Shown here: in pieces, positions 34,279 to 43,657 of the stretch
Layout of the letters: every line of letters begins with the position of its first letter
Position numbering within the stretch: the stretch's first letter is position 1
From: an uncultured Desulfatitalea sp.
GTDB lineage: Bacteria; Desulfobacterota; Desulfobacteria; Desulfobacterales; Desulfosarcinaceae
DNA: 64,000 bases
Assembly (NCBI GenBank): GCA_937868765.1
Contig: CALMNL010000011.1
Span: 1-64,000 of the forward strand
Direction of reading: 5' to 3'
Position numbers and translations under genes: made by a program
Notes under the pieces: generated by a model
The model's input: only the letters and a program-made list of their open reading frames with translations
The model's database searches: none
Told to the model about the DNA's origin: nothing

Positions 34279-37200
34279 ATGTCCGGTGGCTTCGGGTTGT
34301 TCTTCAAACGTCATGTCGGGTGGATGGCGGTTGCCATGGCCGCATTTTTTCTGGCATTCGCCGGTTATGGGGCGATTTGCTGGCGCACCGGCCTGGCCAT
34401 CGAGCAGCTGCGCAGGCAATGGACGGACCATGCGCATGATCTGGCGCGGTCCATCAACCCTGAACGGGTCCAGGCGTTGACATTTACCGGGGATGATGCC
34501 GACCGGGCCGAATTCCGAACGTTGTGCGCTCAAATGACGGCCTACAAGTCCGTCACCGGCGCACACGGGATTTGGAGCGCCTCCCTGCGGGACGGCCGCT
34601 ACCGCTTCGGCCCTTCCACTTACTACCTGGAAGATCCCCCCTCCTTCGCGCCGGGAACGTTCTGGGAGTTCCCGCCGCCCAACTTCAAATACCTGCTAAA
34701 AACCGGCGGCGTTTTCAACCCGCCGCCCCAAGCGGATTCCCGGCGCCAAGCCGTCACCGCCGTGGCTCCGGTGCGGGATCCCCGCTCCGGCCACCTGCTG
34801 ATGGTAATGGGAATTGAAATGGACGCCGGCCAATGGCAGACGGCTGTGGACCGGGAACGCCGCCTTCCGATCCTCACCATTCTGGGTTTAATGGCCATTC
34901 TGGCTTTGGGGGCTGGTGCGATGGCTTGGCGCCACCGGTCGGCGTCGAGCCGCCCACTGCGCTGGCGCGCCTTGGAAGTGTATGCCCTGGCGGCTTTCGG
35001 TCTCGTTCTGACGCTGGTGGCCGCCTGGGCTTTCGATGACAATCAACGCAATCTGGGGCGACAGCAATTCCGGCAGCTGGCCCAGGTGGACTTCGATCTG
35101 GTTATAGAAGCCTTCCGGGACATTCAGACCCACAAACTGGAGGCCCTGGCCCATTTTTTCGAGAGCTCCCAGGAGGTGAGCCGCGGGGAGTTCCGGCGGT
35201 TCACGACCGGCATGGCCCGTCGCAGCTGGATAGAGGGCATCGCCTGGATACCGCTGGTGCCGGCGTCCCAACTGTCTGAATGGCAAGCGCGCGCCCGGGC
35301 CGAAGGCCTCGATCATTTTGCGGTCTGGCAGCAAGGCCCGGATGGCGGCCGTCAAGCGGTTTCAGGGCGTTCGATTTACTTCCCCGTGTGGTTTGTGGAG
35401 CCGCAGCCGGAAAACGCGGCGGCCCTGGGATTCGACGTGGGCTCTGAAAGCGCGCGTCGCCAGGCGCTTGAATCCGCCGTCGCCACCGGCCTGCCCGCCA
35501 TCAGTACGCTGGTGCGGCTCGTGGGCCAAAAGGTCGACAGGCAAGGGTTGATCGTCTTCCAGCCGATCTATTCCGGGGAAGGCATGTCCAAGCAACTGGA
35601 AGGCTTCGGCCTGGCGGTTGTGAACATAAAATCGCTCTTGCATGTGGAGACCGCCGGCGGCCTTATGGAAAGCCCTACCACAGTGGCGGCGTTTTACCAG
35701 TTGCCGCCGGGACAACCGCCCGTCTTAATCGCCGACGGCTCATCCGGAGCGGGTCCGGCGCCTTCAGAAACCGTCGGGAGTTTGTCGCCGGCCGATCCGG
35801 ACCATGCTCCCCCCGGCCTCACCTTTCCCGTTTTCACCTTCGGGCAAGCCTACGCCCTGGTCATTCATCCCAGTTCCGGCCTATTGGCGGCATTGCCTGT
35901 CGGCGCTTTCTGGATCGCGCTGGCAGTGGGGGCCTCACTCACCGCCGTGACTGCCGCCTTCACCCATTTTCTGCTGCGCCGGCGGGACCTTCTGGAGGCC
36001 CAGGTACATGAACGCACCGCGGAATTGAGGGCTACCTTATATAGTATCGGCGATGCCGTGGTCACCACAGATACCCGGGGGCGCATCCGCCAGATGAATC
36101 CGGTGGCCGTGGCCCTCACCGGATGGCCGGAAGCCGAGGCCGGCGGAAAAGCGTTGGCGGATGTATTGCGCATCAGCAGCGACCGTGACGAACAGGAACC
36201 GAACTTGCTGGCACGCGTGCTGAGCGGCCAGGGTCCGGAAGGAGGCCACGCCAACGAGGCCTGGTTGATGGATCGCCTTGGCGGCCGCAGGCCCATCGAT
36301 TACAGTGGAGCGGCCATCCGGGACGACCGGGGCGAGTTTGGCGGTGTGGTGCTGGTGTTGCGGGATATAACCGAACGTCGGGAGGCCCAGGCCGCCCTGC
36401 ACCAGCAAAACGACCTGCTGTGGCGCATCACCGATACCAGCCCGGTGGGCATCGTGGTGGCCGATGGCCAAGGCCGCGTCACCTTTGTCAACGGCACCGC
36501 CGAAACCATCACGGGGCAAGGTCGGGAGGGGTTTATCCATCGAGTTCACGAGGAAATCCCCTGGCGGCTTTTGGCGATCGACGGCGGACCGCTTACCATG
36601 GATGCTTTGCCCTTCCGCAAGGTGATGGCTGCCCGGGGCCCGATTTTCGATGCCCAGTATGCCCTGGACCGGCCGGACGGCAAGCGGGTCCTGCTCTCCG
36701 TCAATGGGGCGCCCCTGCGCGATACGGACGGCCAGATCTGCGGGGCCGTATTTTCGTTGACCGATATCACCGCCCAGCAGCAGTTGCAGGAGAATCTTCT
36801 CCAGGCCCAGAAGATGGAGTCGGTGGGCCGGCTGGCCGGGGGGGTGGCCCATGACTTTAACAACATGCTGAGCATCATCAACGGCTATGCCGAAATGCTG
36901 CTCGCCCGGATGGCCCCCGACGATCCCGATCGGGGGGAAATCGGGGAGATCCTGGCGGCGGGGCGGCGTTCGGAAAGCCTGGTGCGGCAGCTCCTGGCCT
37001 TTGCCCGCAAGCAGACCATCGCCCCGGTGCGCCTGGACCTCAACAGAACGGTGACCGCGACGCTCAAGATGCTCTCCCGGCTCATCGGCGAGGACATCAA
37101 GCTGATCTGGGCGCCCAGGCGGGAGATCTGGCCGGTGCGCATCGACCCTGCCCAACTGGACCAGATTTTGAGCAACCTGGTGGTCAATGCCCGGGACGCC

Positions 37201-37935
37201 CTCTCCGGCGGCGGCAAAGTGACCATCGAGACCGGGACCGCCTCCTTCGACGCCGCCTATTGTGAAATCCACGCCGGTTTCCAGCCCGGGGATTATGTGC
37301 TGCTGGCCGTGAGCGACGACGGATGCGGCATGGATCGGGAAACCCTGGCGCACGTTTTCGAACCGTTCTTCACCACCAAACCCATGGGGCAGGGCACCGG
37401 GCTGGGGTTGGCCACGGTGTATGGCATCGTGCGCCAGAACCATGGATTTATCAATATTTACAGCGAGCCGGGCCAGGGCACGACCATCAAGGTGTACCTG
37501 CCGCGCTTCGATGAGGCGCCTGCGGTCGAGGCCCAGGCGGAGTCGCTCCAGGGGACGCCCGCCGGCACCGAAACGATCCTGCTGGTGGAAGACGAAGAGG
37601 CCTTGCTCAAGCTGGCCGAACTGCTTCTCAAAAAGCTTGGCTACACGGTTCTGGCCGCCGCAACGCCTGCCCAGGCGGTTGAATTGGCCCATTCCCACCC
37701 GGGTCCCATCGATCTGCTGATGACCGATGTGGTGATGCCCGAGATGAGCGGTCGCGACCTCTGGCAGCAGCTCAGTGCCCTGCGCCCAACCCTCAAGTGC
37801 CTTTTTATGTCCGGGTACACGGCCGATGTGATCACCCACCATGGCATTCTGGACTCGGGCGTACACTTTCTGCAAAAACCCTTCCAGAAAAGCGTCCTGG
37901 CCCTGAAACTGCGCGAAGCCCTGGGCTCATCCTGA
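34279..37935 (+). CDS. Hybrid sensor histidine kinase with CHASE, PAS and receiver domains
   Basis: A 1218-residue membrane sensor. Membrane helices lie near 14-34, 197-216, 234-252 and 537-564. The outer segment between the first two is a PAS/Cache-like region and the next outer segment (265-480) is CHASE-type (RRSWIEGIAWIPLVPASQLS). Two PAS domains follow (about 580-700 and 705-832). The kinase core has the phospho-acceptor His in LAGGVAHDFNNML (H858), the N box NLVVNARDAL, DDGCGMDRETL and GTGLGLATVYGIV. The C-terminal receiver has the phospho-Asp D1150 in LLMTDVVMPEMSG, S1178 and K1200. It can therefore autophosphorylate and pass phosphate internally. No partner response regulator gene is adjacent. 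Confidence 0.93.
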   Translation: MSGGFGLFFKRHVGWMAVAMAAFFLAFAGYGAICWRTGLAIEQLRRQWTDHAHDLARSINPERVQALTFTGDDADRAEFRTLCAQMTAYKSVTGAHGIWSASLRDGRYRFGPSTYYLEDPPSFAPGTFWEFPPPNFKYLLKTGGVFNPPPQADSRRQAVTAVAPVRDPRSGHLLMVMGIEMDAGQWQTAVDRERRLPILTILGLMAILALGAGAMAWRHRSASSRPLRWRALEVYALAAFGLVLTLVAAWAFDDNQRNLGRQQFRQLAQVDFDLVIEAFRDIQTHKLEALAHFFESSQEVSRGEFRRFTTGMARRSWIEGIAWIPLVPASQLSEWQARARAEGLDHFAVWQQGPDGGRQAVSGRSIYFPVWFVEPQPENAAALGFDVGSESARRQALESAVATGLPAISTLVRLVGQKVDRQGLIVFQPIYSGEGMSKQLEGFGLAVVNIKSLLHVETAGGLMESPTTVAAFYQLPPGQPPVLIADGSSGAGPAPSETVGSLSPADPDHAPPGLTFPVFTFGQAYALVIHPSSGLLAALPVGAFWIALAVGASLTAVTAAFTHFLLRRRDLLEAQVHERTAELRATLYSIGDAVVTTDTRGRIRQMNPVAVALTGWPEAEAGGKALADVLRISSDRDEQEPNLLARVLSGQGPEGGHANEAWLMDRLGGRRPIDYSGAAIRDDRGEFGGVVLVLRDITERREAQAALHQQNDLLWRITDTSPVGIVVADGQGRVTFVNGTAETITGQGREGFIHRVHEEIPWRLLAIDGGPLTMDALPFRKVMAARGPIFDAQYALDRPDGKRVLLSVNGAPLRDTDGQICGAVFSLTDITAQQQLQENLLQAQKMESVGRLAGGVAHDFNNMLSIINGYAEMLLARMAPDDPDRGEIGEILAAGRRSESLVRQLLAFARKQTIAPVRLDLNRTVTATLKMLSRLIGEDIKLIWAPRREIWPVRIDPAQLDQILSNLVVNARDALSGGGKVTIETGTASFDAAYCEIHAGFQPGDYVLLAVSDDGCGMDRETLAHVFEPFFTTKPMGQGTGLGLATVYGIVRQNHGFINIYSEPGQGTTIKVYLPRFDEAPAVEAQAESLQGTPAGTETILLVEDEEALLKLAELLLKKLGYTVLAAATPAQAVELAHSHPGPIDLLMTDVVMPEMSGRDLWQQLSALRPTLKCLFMSGYTADVITHHGILDSGVHFLQKPFQKSVLALKLREALGSS

Positions 37936-37980
37936 TCGGCTCATCGCTTTGACATGGCGCCCCAATGAGTTAATTTGATG

Positions 37981-37986
37981 TATAAT
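37981..37986 (+). promoter_or_regulatory. Perfect TATAAT box before the CPExAC small gene
   Basis: A consensus -10 hexamer 64 bases upstream of ATG 38050. A TTGACA occurs at 37949-37954 but the 26-bp spacing is too long, so the -35 region is unclear. Confidence 0.35.
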
Positions 37987-38049
37987 GACTCAATGCTGGA
38001 GATGCCCAGCGATCATCGATGTGCTTGTCGACGATAAGGAGGTCCGCCC

Positions 38050-38238
38050 ATGGTGAATCGAAGGAAAGATAAATGGCTGCGGGCTTTTTGTCCGGAAGAT
38101 GCCTGCCTGGCCGAAGAAGAGCGGTTCGAGGTGATCGAATCCGCCGCCAAAGACCAAGATGATAATGGAAGCATCTGGTTGAAGTTCTTCTGCCCTGAAG
38201 CCGCTTGTGAAATCGAAGAGGCAAGCCAATTGCCCTGA
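38050..38238 (+). CDS. 62-residue protein with two CPExAC motifs
   Basis: A very small protein with a perfect AAGGAGGT ribosome binding site seven bases before the ATG, which argues strongly that it is translated. It contains a repeated module, AFCPEDACLAEEERFEVIES and FFCPEAACEIEEASQ, each with the motif C-P-E-x-A-C. Four cysteines in two identical pairs suggest metal (zinc or iron) binding. There are no signal peptide or membrane segments. A 13-bp perfect hairpin follows. I do not recognise the family. Confidence 0.8.
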   Translation: MVNRRKDKWLRAFCPEDACLAEEERFEVIESAAKDQDDNGSIWLKFFCPEAACEIEEASQLP

Positions 38239-38244
38239 GAAAAT

Positions 38245-38273
38245 GCCGGCCGGAAGGTCGCCTTCCGGCCGGC
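38245..38273. terminator. Hairpin between the small CPExAC gene and the convergent CorC gene
   Basis: Perfect 13-bp GC-rich stem, GCCGGCCGGAAGG with its complement, around a TCG loop. There is no U-tract on either side, so it may act as a barrier or a weak terminator only. Confidence 0.5.
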
Positions 38274-38282
38274 CGCTCCCAT

Positions 38283-39593
38283 TCACTCCGTCTCGGGTTT
38301 TCCCACCACCGCCTGCACCAGGACCTTGTCGATGCGCCGGCCGTCCATGTCCAGCACTTCGAAGCGGATGTCCCGATATTCAAAGTGCAGTCCGGCTTCC
38401 GGCACCCGGCCGAGGTGGTGCATGACGAATCCGGCCATGGTGTAGACCCCCTCTTCATTGCTCAACTCTGTGATGCCGGTACGGGCTTCGAATTCGTCGA
38501 TGGGCAAACCCCCATCCACCAGCCAGGAACCGTCCTCTCTCAAAAGAAGGGTTTGCTCCTCTTCCTCGCCATACTCCGGCAACTCGCCGGCGATGGACTC
38601 GAGAATATCGGTCAGGGTGATCAGCCCTTCGGTGGTACCGTGTTCGTCGACCACGACGGCCACATGCAGCTTTTCGCTTTTGAACCTTTCCACCAGCCTT
38701 AGCACCGGCAGCCGTTCGGGCACGAAAAGCACCGGCTTGGTCAGCGACCTCAGATCGAAGGCTTCGCACCGCAGGGCCAGGGGTAGAATATCCTTGGTGT
38801 GAATCACGCCCAGGGGCCGGTCCACATCGCCGTCGCACACCAGCAGTTTTGAACAGCGGTTGGCCGAAAACAGTTCGAAGATCTCCTGGCGCCCGGCGTC
38901 TACATCGATCCAGGTGAGGTCGGTGCGGGGTGTCATGATGATGCGCACCGGGCGGTCGTCCAGGCGCAGGACCCCTTCGATCATCTCCCGCTCCTGGGGG
39001 GCGAAGATGCCGGTCAGCGTACCCTCGGCGATCAACGCCCGGACCTCTTCCTCGGAAACCCGTGGCGTCCGGAGCTCCTTCAGATGCAGGAACCGCAGCA
39101 GCGTTTCGGAAGATAGCCTGAGCACCCACACCAAAGGCGCGGCCATGCGCGCGAGCCAAAGCATGGGCCCGGCCACCCGCGCGGCGACCCGTTCAGGCTG
39201 TGAGAGCGCGATTCTCTTGGGTACGATTTCACCTATGACCAGCGACAGATAGGTGACGGCGGCCATGGTGAACACCATGGCCAGGCCATCGCCATAGGGG
39301 GACAGCCAGGAGACGCCCAAGCCGCCCAGCCACCGGCTCAGGCGGTCGGCCGCGGTGGCGCCGCTGCAGGCACCGAGTAATATGCTGGCCAGGGTGATGC
39401 CGCTCCGGACGGTATACAAAAAGCGGCTGGGATCTTCCTTGAGCGTCAGCAAGGCCTTCACATCACGGGCGCGCAGGGTGTCGAGTTGCTTGATGCGCGT
39501 GTTGCGGGAGGAGACCACTGCCAGTTCGGACATGGCCAACACGCCGTTGAGCAGGATGAGCACAAAGAGAAGAAGCATCTCCAGATACAACAT
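38283..39593 (-). CDS. CNNM/CBS-domain transporter (HlyC/CorC family)
   Basis: A 436-residue membrane protein. The N-terminal CNNM (DUF21) domain has about three to four helices up to residue 190; a CBS pair follows (RIIMTPRTDLTWIDVDAGRQ and LHVAVVVDEHGTTEGLITLT), and a C-terminal CorC_HlyC domain (WLVDGGLPIDEFEARTGI) ends the protein. Such proteins take part in Mg or Co efflux and resistance. AAAGG precedes ATG 39593; the longer in-frame start would add residues that overlap no family domain. It is separated from the type VI operon by a divergent spacer. Confidence 0.9.
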   Translation of the reverse strand: MLYLEMLLLFVLILLNGVLAMSELAVVSSRNTRIKQLDTLRARDVKALLTLKEDPSRFLYTVRSGITLASILLGACSGATAADRLSRWLGGLGVSWLSPYGDGLAMVFTMAAVTYLSLVIGEIVPKRIALSQPERVAARVAGPMLWLARMAAPLVWVLRLSSETLLRFLHLKELRTPRVSEEEVRALIAEGTLTGIFAPQEREMIEGVLRLDDRPVRIIMTPRTDLTWIDVDAGRQEIFELFSANRCSKLLVCDGDVDRPLGVIHTKDILPLALRCEAFDLRSLTKPVLFVPERLPVLRLVERFKSEKLHVAVVVDEHGTTEGLITLTDILESIAGELPEYGEEEEQTLLLREDGSWLVDGGLPIDEFEARTGITELSNEEGVYTMAGFVMHHLGRVPEAGLHFEYRDIRFEVLDMDGRRIDKVLVQAVVGKPETE

Positions 39594-39846
39594 GCATCGA
39601 CCTTTCTGCACGGGCGCTCCGGGTTTGGAAAACGCCGGTGAAAAGGGGCGGCTCGCCGCCTTGTGGAGTGAGGCCATAGCTATATGGGAATGGCTGCGGC
39701 CCGTCAAGTCGGAGCGGTCGGGGATACTGAACGGCTATTACGGTTTTTGATAAAATGATGATTGTGCTTTTGCCGGGAACCGGTTAGTATTTCCTCAATC
39801 ATTACCGAAATATCCTCCCAACTTTCGGAAGGCGGTACAAGGGGTG

Positions 39847-40263
39847 ATGCGGGAAAAGAGGTTGCTGGAAAGACTGCGCGCCATGGATCAGTTCCCGGAC
39901 TGGCGGGGTGAATCCGACCCCAGGACCGCCATCGCCTCGGTGATTGATCACCTGATTAAAATACTCAACACGCGCCAGGGCAGTGCGCCCACTGCCCCCG
40001 ATCTGGGAATGCCCGATTTCACGAGCCTGGTCGGTTCCCTGGATGCCGATTCGCTTCCCGAAATGGAGCAAACCCTCACCCAGGTGATCACCAGATACGA
40101 ACCGCGTCTGACCGCTGTCCAGGTCGATTTCGAGCCCCAGCCGGACAAGCCGTTCATGGTCGCTTTCAGGCTGGCCGCCAAGGTCCGCCTGGATGCGCGC
40201 GAAGTGCCGGTGGTCTTCGAAACCGTGCTGGATTCGGATGGCCACATTACCATCATGGAGTAA
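39847..40263 (+). CDS. tssE: Type VI secretion baseplate protein TssE
   Basis: A 138-residue gp25-like wedge component of the type VI secretion baseplate. The core contains DPRTAIASVIDHLIKILNTR, APDLGMPDFTSL and TLTQVITRYEPRLTAVQVDF, the expected order for TssE/gp25. It is the first gene of a tightly packed tss operon; the next gene starts six bases later. A GTG at 39844 is possible but the ribosome binding site would abut it. Confidence 0.9.
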   Translation: MREKRLLERLRAMDQFPDWRGESDPRTAIASVIDHLIKILNTRQGSAPTAPDLGMPDFTSLVGSLDADSLPEMEQTLTQVITRYEPRLTAVQVDFEPQPDKPFMVAFRLAAKVRLDAREVPVVFETVLDSDGHITIME

Positions 40264-40269
40264 TATCAG

Positions 40270-42000
40270 GTGATCGGAAAGTACTACGAAAGAGAATTAG
40301 CCCATCTGCGCACCCTGGCACTGGAGTTCGCCGAGGCCCATCCGGCCCTTGCCCCCATGCTCAGCGGTCAATCCACCGACCCGGATGTGGAGCGTTTGCT
40401 GGAGGGCACAGCTTTTCTGTCCGGTCTGATTCACGAGAAGCTGGACGGCGATTTTCCGGAAATCGTGCATGGCTTGATCCAGCTCATATTTCCCCACTAT
40501 CTGCGGCCGATCCCTTCGGCGACCCTGATGCGCTTTGTCCCCAAACGCAGTCTGCGCGAGACCATTGTCGTCCCAAAAGGCACCGCCATCGATGCGGTGG
40601 CCTCGGAAGAGACCCGCTGCACGTTCACCACCTGTTCCGACGTGGCCATTTCTCCCATGACCGTCGCCGGGGCGGGATTCGAGAGCGCCGGCGGCGCAGC
40701 GGGGGTGCTGCGCGTGGAGCTGCGGTTGGAGGGGATGGGCCTCTCCGCCTTCAAACCCGATGCCATCCGTTTTCATCTGGCCGGGGTTTATACCGGAGCC
40801 TCCCGGCGCTATTGGATCCTGTTCACCCGGCTGCGCGATCTGCGCCTGGTGACGCCGGAGGGCCGAAGCATTTCCCTGGGCCGGCGGGCATTGCGGCCGG
40901 TGGGGTTCGACCCGGCCGATACCCTGATTCCTTATCCGGATCGTTCGTTTCCCGGCTACCGCATCCTGCAGGAGTATTTTATTCTGCCGGAAAAGTTCTT
41001 GTTCTTCGACGTTACGGGCTTGAACCAGTGGCATAACCGGGGGGCCGGGGCCGGTTTTCGGCTCGAATTCGAATTCGCCAACCTTCCGGCCGATCTGCCG
41101 CCCATGCGCGAAGAACATTTCCAGCTCTTCGTCAGCCCGGCCCTGAATCTTTTTCCCCACCAGGCCGATCCCATCGTGCTGGACCACAAGCGGGCGGAAT
41201 ATCTCATCCGGGCCGGCGGCGGCAATCCGCGAAATTATCAAATCTATGCGGTGAACAGGGTGACCGGCATTGGCCAGGGCACGGTGCGCGAGCGCGAGTA
41301 CCAGCCCTTCGAGCTTTTCAATCCCCAGGTGGACACCGCACCGGTCTACGCCCTGCACCATCGGCTTTCGCCCCTGGACGGCAAAGCCGAGCTGCATATC
41401 TCCGTAGCCTATCCCGGTGGCCAAGAAGATCCGGCCCCGGAGACCCTCTCTCTGGAGATCATGTGCACCAACGGCACGCTGCCGGAAATGCTGCGGCCCG
41501 GAGATGTGCGGCTGCCCACCGAGTCTTCCCCCGAACTGGCCGAATTCTCCAACCTGAGGGCGCCCACCGCCCCGGTGCAACCGCCGCTGGGCAAGAATCT
41601 GCTCTGGCGGCTGCTGTCCCACCTCTTTCTGAATTATCTCTCCATGGCCAATGCCGAAAACCTGCGCGCCGTGCTCAAACTCTATATCTTTACCGAAACG
41701 CGCGACCGGGCCGCGGTAATGGCCAACCTGCAGCGCGTGGAGAGCATCCAGGAGCTTTCGGTGCAGGCCTCGGACCGCTTCGTGGGCGGACACCTGCTGC
41801 GCGGCCAGGAGATCCTGATCCGCATGGACCCGCGCGGTTTCGCCGGTGAGGGGGATCTGTATCTCTTCGGTTCGGTGCTGGACGTTTTTCTGGGCAATTA
41901 CGCCGCCATCAATGCGTATACGCGGCTGACCGTCGAAGATACCTTACGTAAGGAGCGATTGACATGGCCCATCCGTCTGGGCGACCGGATCCTGCTGTAG
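40270..42000 (+). CDS. tssF: Type VI secretion baseplate protein TssF
   Basis: A 576-residue TssF (VasA/ImpG) protein, part of the wedge complex with TssG. It starts with YYERELAHLRTLALEFAEAH and has the family blocks DPDVERLLEGTAFLSGLIHE, LDGDFPEIVHGLIQLIFPHY and the C-terminal GLRLTVED-like AYTRLTVEDTLRKERLTWP. The start is GTG 40270 with GGAG nine bases upstream. The next gene overlaps its end by 37 bases. Confidence 0.95.
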   Translation: MIGKYYERELAHLRTLALEFAEAHPALAPMLSGQSTDPDVERLLEGTAFLSGLIHEKLDGDFPEIVHGLIQLIFPHYLRPIPSATLMRFVPKRSLRETIVVPKGTAIDAVASEETRCTFTTCSDVAISPMTVAGAGFESAGGAAGVLRVELRLEGMGLSAFKPDAIRFHLAGVYTGASRRYWILFTRLRDLRLVTPEGRSISLGRRALRPVGFDPADTLIPYPDRSFPGYRILQEYFILPEKFLFFDVTGLNQWHNRGAGAGFRLEFEFANLPADLPPMREEHFQLFVSPALNLFPHQADPIVLDHKRAEYLIRAGGGNPRNYQIYAVNRVTGIGQGTVREREYQPFELFNPQVDTAPVYALHHRLSPLDGKAELHISVAYPGGQEDPAPETLSLEIMCTNGTLPEMLRPGDVRLPTESSPELAEFSNLRAPTAPVQPPLGKNLLWRLLSHLFLNYLSMANAENLRAVLKLYIFTETRDRAAVMANLQRVESIQELSVQASDRFVGGHLLRGQEILIRMDPRGFAGEGDLYLFGSVLDVFLGNYAAINAYTRLTVEDTLRKERLTWPIRLGDRILL

Positions 42001-43073
42001 GCGCCGCCGGTCGGGATGGCGCCGCCAGAGGCGCCGGCATTCTGGAAGCGCTGCGCAACAATCCGAGGGAATTTTCCTTCTCCCAGGCCATTCGGCTGCT
42101 CAAGCAGGCCTATGGCGCCGGCGGTTCCCAGGGAGGCCAGGCGTTCCTGCGCGATCAGTTGCGTATCCGCCCTTATCTTTCCCTGGGCTTCCCGCCCAAT
42201 GACCTGGTGACGGTGGAAGAATTTCCCCGGGCCGACCCGGATGGGCCCGATGCGGGCCGCCGCTTCCGCCTCACCGCCACTTTCCTGGGGTTGTACGGCC
42301 CCTCCTCACCGCTGCCCACCTACTACACCGAGGAGCTGCTGGCCGAGCAAAGCGAAGACAAAAGCGTCAGCCGCGACTTCGTGGATATTGTGAATCACGG
42401 CTTCTTCCTGCTCTTCGCCCTGGCCGACGGCTACTACCGATTGAGCCGGCGGATCTGCGAGGACCAAGATCCGGACCTCATGGCGCGTCTGTTCGCCCTG
42501 GCCGGCCTGGGCCATGACGCGTTGCTGCGGGATGCCTTCAAAAGCCCGGGCACTGTGCTCAGGATGATGGGGCTGTTGACCCAGTTCCCCCGATCGGCCG
42601 TCGGTTTGCGGGGGCTGCTGGCCGACCGTATCGGCGTACCGGTGCAGGTGCTGCCGTGCCAAGCGCGCCAGGCACCCATCCCCCTGGATCAATGCTGCTG
42701 CCTGGGACGGGAAGAAAATGGGCTGGGACAAGCCAGTTGGCTGGGCTTTACGACCACCGATGCCATGGGTAAAATCGTCATCGTCTGCGGCCCCCTGGAT
42801 GCCCCGGCCTACCAGGGACTCATGCCCGGCCGGCCCGATTTCGAAGAATTGCAGACCCTGATCCGGTTTTACTGTACGCAACCCCTGGAATTCGATCTAA
42901 TCTTCGTCCTGGGCCCTGGAGAAGCCCAGCCCGCCCGGCTGGGGGAGTCATGCTGGTCGCAGCTGGGGTGCGATGCCTGGCTGGCGCCGGATTCCCGGTC
43001 GGAAACCCGGGCCGTCCTTCCCCGGAGTGCACCGGACACTTCGAATCCTCAACCAAGGAGCTCGATCCGATGA
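41964..43073 (+). CDS. tssG: Type VI secretion baseplate protein TssG
   Basis: A 369-residue TssG (VasB/ImpH) protein. Signature elements are NNPREFSFSQAIRLLKQAYG, LTATFLGLYGPSSPLPTYYT and VSRDFVDIVNHGFFLLFALA. It works with TssF and TssE in the baseplate. AAGGAG lies eight bases before the ATG, inside tssF. The proline-rich, disordered C-terminal tail (about 345-369) is longer than typical. Confidence 0.95.
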   Translation: MAHPSGRPDPAVGAAGRDGAARGAGILEALRNNPREFSFSQAIRLLKQAYGAGGSQGGQAFLRDQLRIRPYLSLGFPPNDLVTVEEFPRADPDGPDAGRRFRLTATFLGLYGPSSPLPTYYTEELLAEQSEDKSVSRDFVDIVNHGFFLLFALADGYYRLSRRICEDQDPDLMARLFALAGLGHDALLRDAFKSPGTVLRMMGLLTQFPRSAVGLRGLLADRIGVPVQVLPCQARQAPIPLDQCCCLGREENGLGQASWLGFTTTDAMGKIVIVCGPLDAPAYQGLMPGRPDFEELQTLIRFYCTQPLEFDLIFVLGPGEAQPARLGESCWSQLGCDAWLAPDSRSETRAVLPRSAPDTSNPQPRSSIR

Positions 43074-43657
43074 CCGTAACCAAAAGCCCTGCATTGTTGT
43101 GGCTGGGGGCGGCCTTTTTCCTGAGCCTTGCGGCTTGCGGCGGCGCAACCTCCGCGGCCAGGCCCGAATCCCGACAGAACGCGCCCAGCCCCGAACTGGT
43201 CCAGTGGACCTATCAGCCCAACGGTCTGACCCTGAATCTTACGGCCGAGGCGGACCTGAATCCTTTCGAGGGGTTTACCCACAACCTGCTGCTGTGCGTC
43301 TATCAGTTGTCCGACCCGACGCTCTTCGAAGCTTTGAGCGCCAGTGAGGGCGGCATCGAAAAGCTGCTGACCTGTGCCTCCCTGGACCCCGGCATGGTCG
43401 AGGCCCAGCGCCATTTCGTCAGCCCCGGAGAGTCCACGCACCTGGTGCTGGCCCGGGCCGCCGGCGCCCGGTATGTGGGCCTGGTGGCCGGATACAATGA
43501 CTTGCAGCCCGGAAAGGCCACCGCCCTGCACCCCTTTCCGGTGACCGCCCACCGTCACGGGTGGTGGCCCTGGTCCAAGGCGTACGCCCCGGGAACCCTG
43601 ACCCTCCAGATCTTGCTGAACGCCAATTCCATTCATAGCACGGGAGTCGAACAATGA
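43070..43657 (+). CDS. tssJ: Type VI secretion outer-membrane lipoprotein TssJ
   Basis: A 195-residue lipoprotein. The signal peptide ends with the lipobox LAAC (Cys 23). The mature part is a beta sandwich with the TssJ pattern GLTLNLTAEADLNPFEGFTH, LCVYQLSDPTLFEAL and YVGLVAGYNDLQPGKATALH. It anchors the TssM membrane complex to the outer membrane. ATG overlaps the tssG stop by four bases and AAGGAG is spaced nine bases away. Confidence 0.92.
   Translation: MTVTKSPALLWLGAAFFLSLAACGGATSAARPESRQNAPSPELVQWTYQPNGLTLNLTAEADLNPFEGFTHNLLLCVYQLSDPTLFEALSASEGGIEKLLTCASLDPGMVEAQRHFVSPGESTHLVLARAAGARYVGLVAGYNDLQPGKATALHPFPVTAHRHGWWPWSKAYAPGTLTLQILLNANSIHSTGVEQ

Noticed and set aside
37949-37954. TTGACA as the -35 box for the TATAAT at 37981
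   Set aside because: The spacer is 26 bp, far from the 16-18 bp needed.
39750-39846. Sigma-54 promoter before the type VI operon
   Set aside because: I looked for GG-N10-GC spacing of the -24/-12 type; the near matches have wrong spacing.
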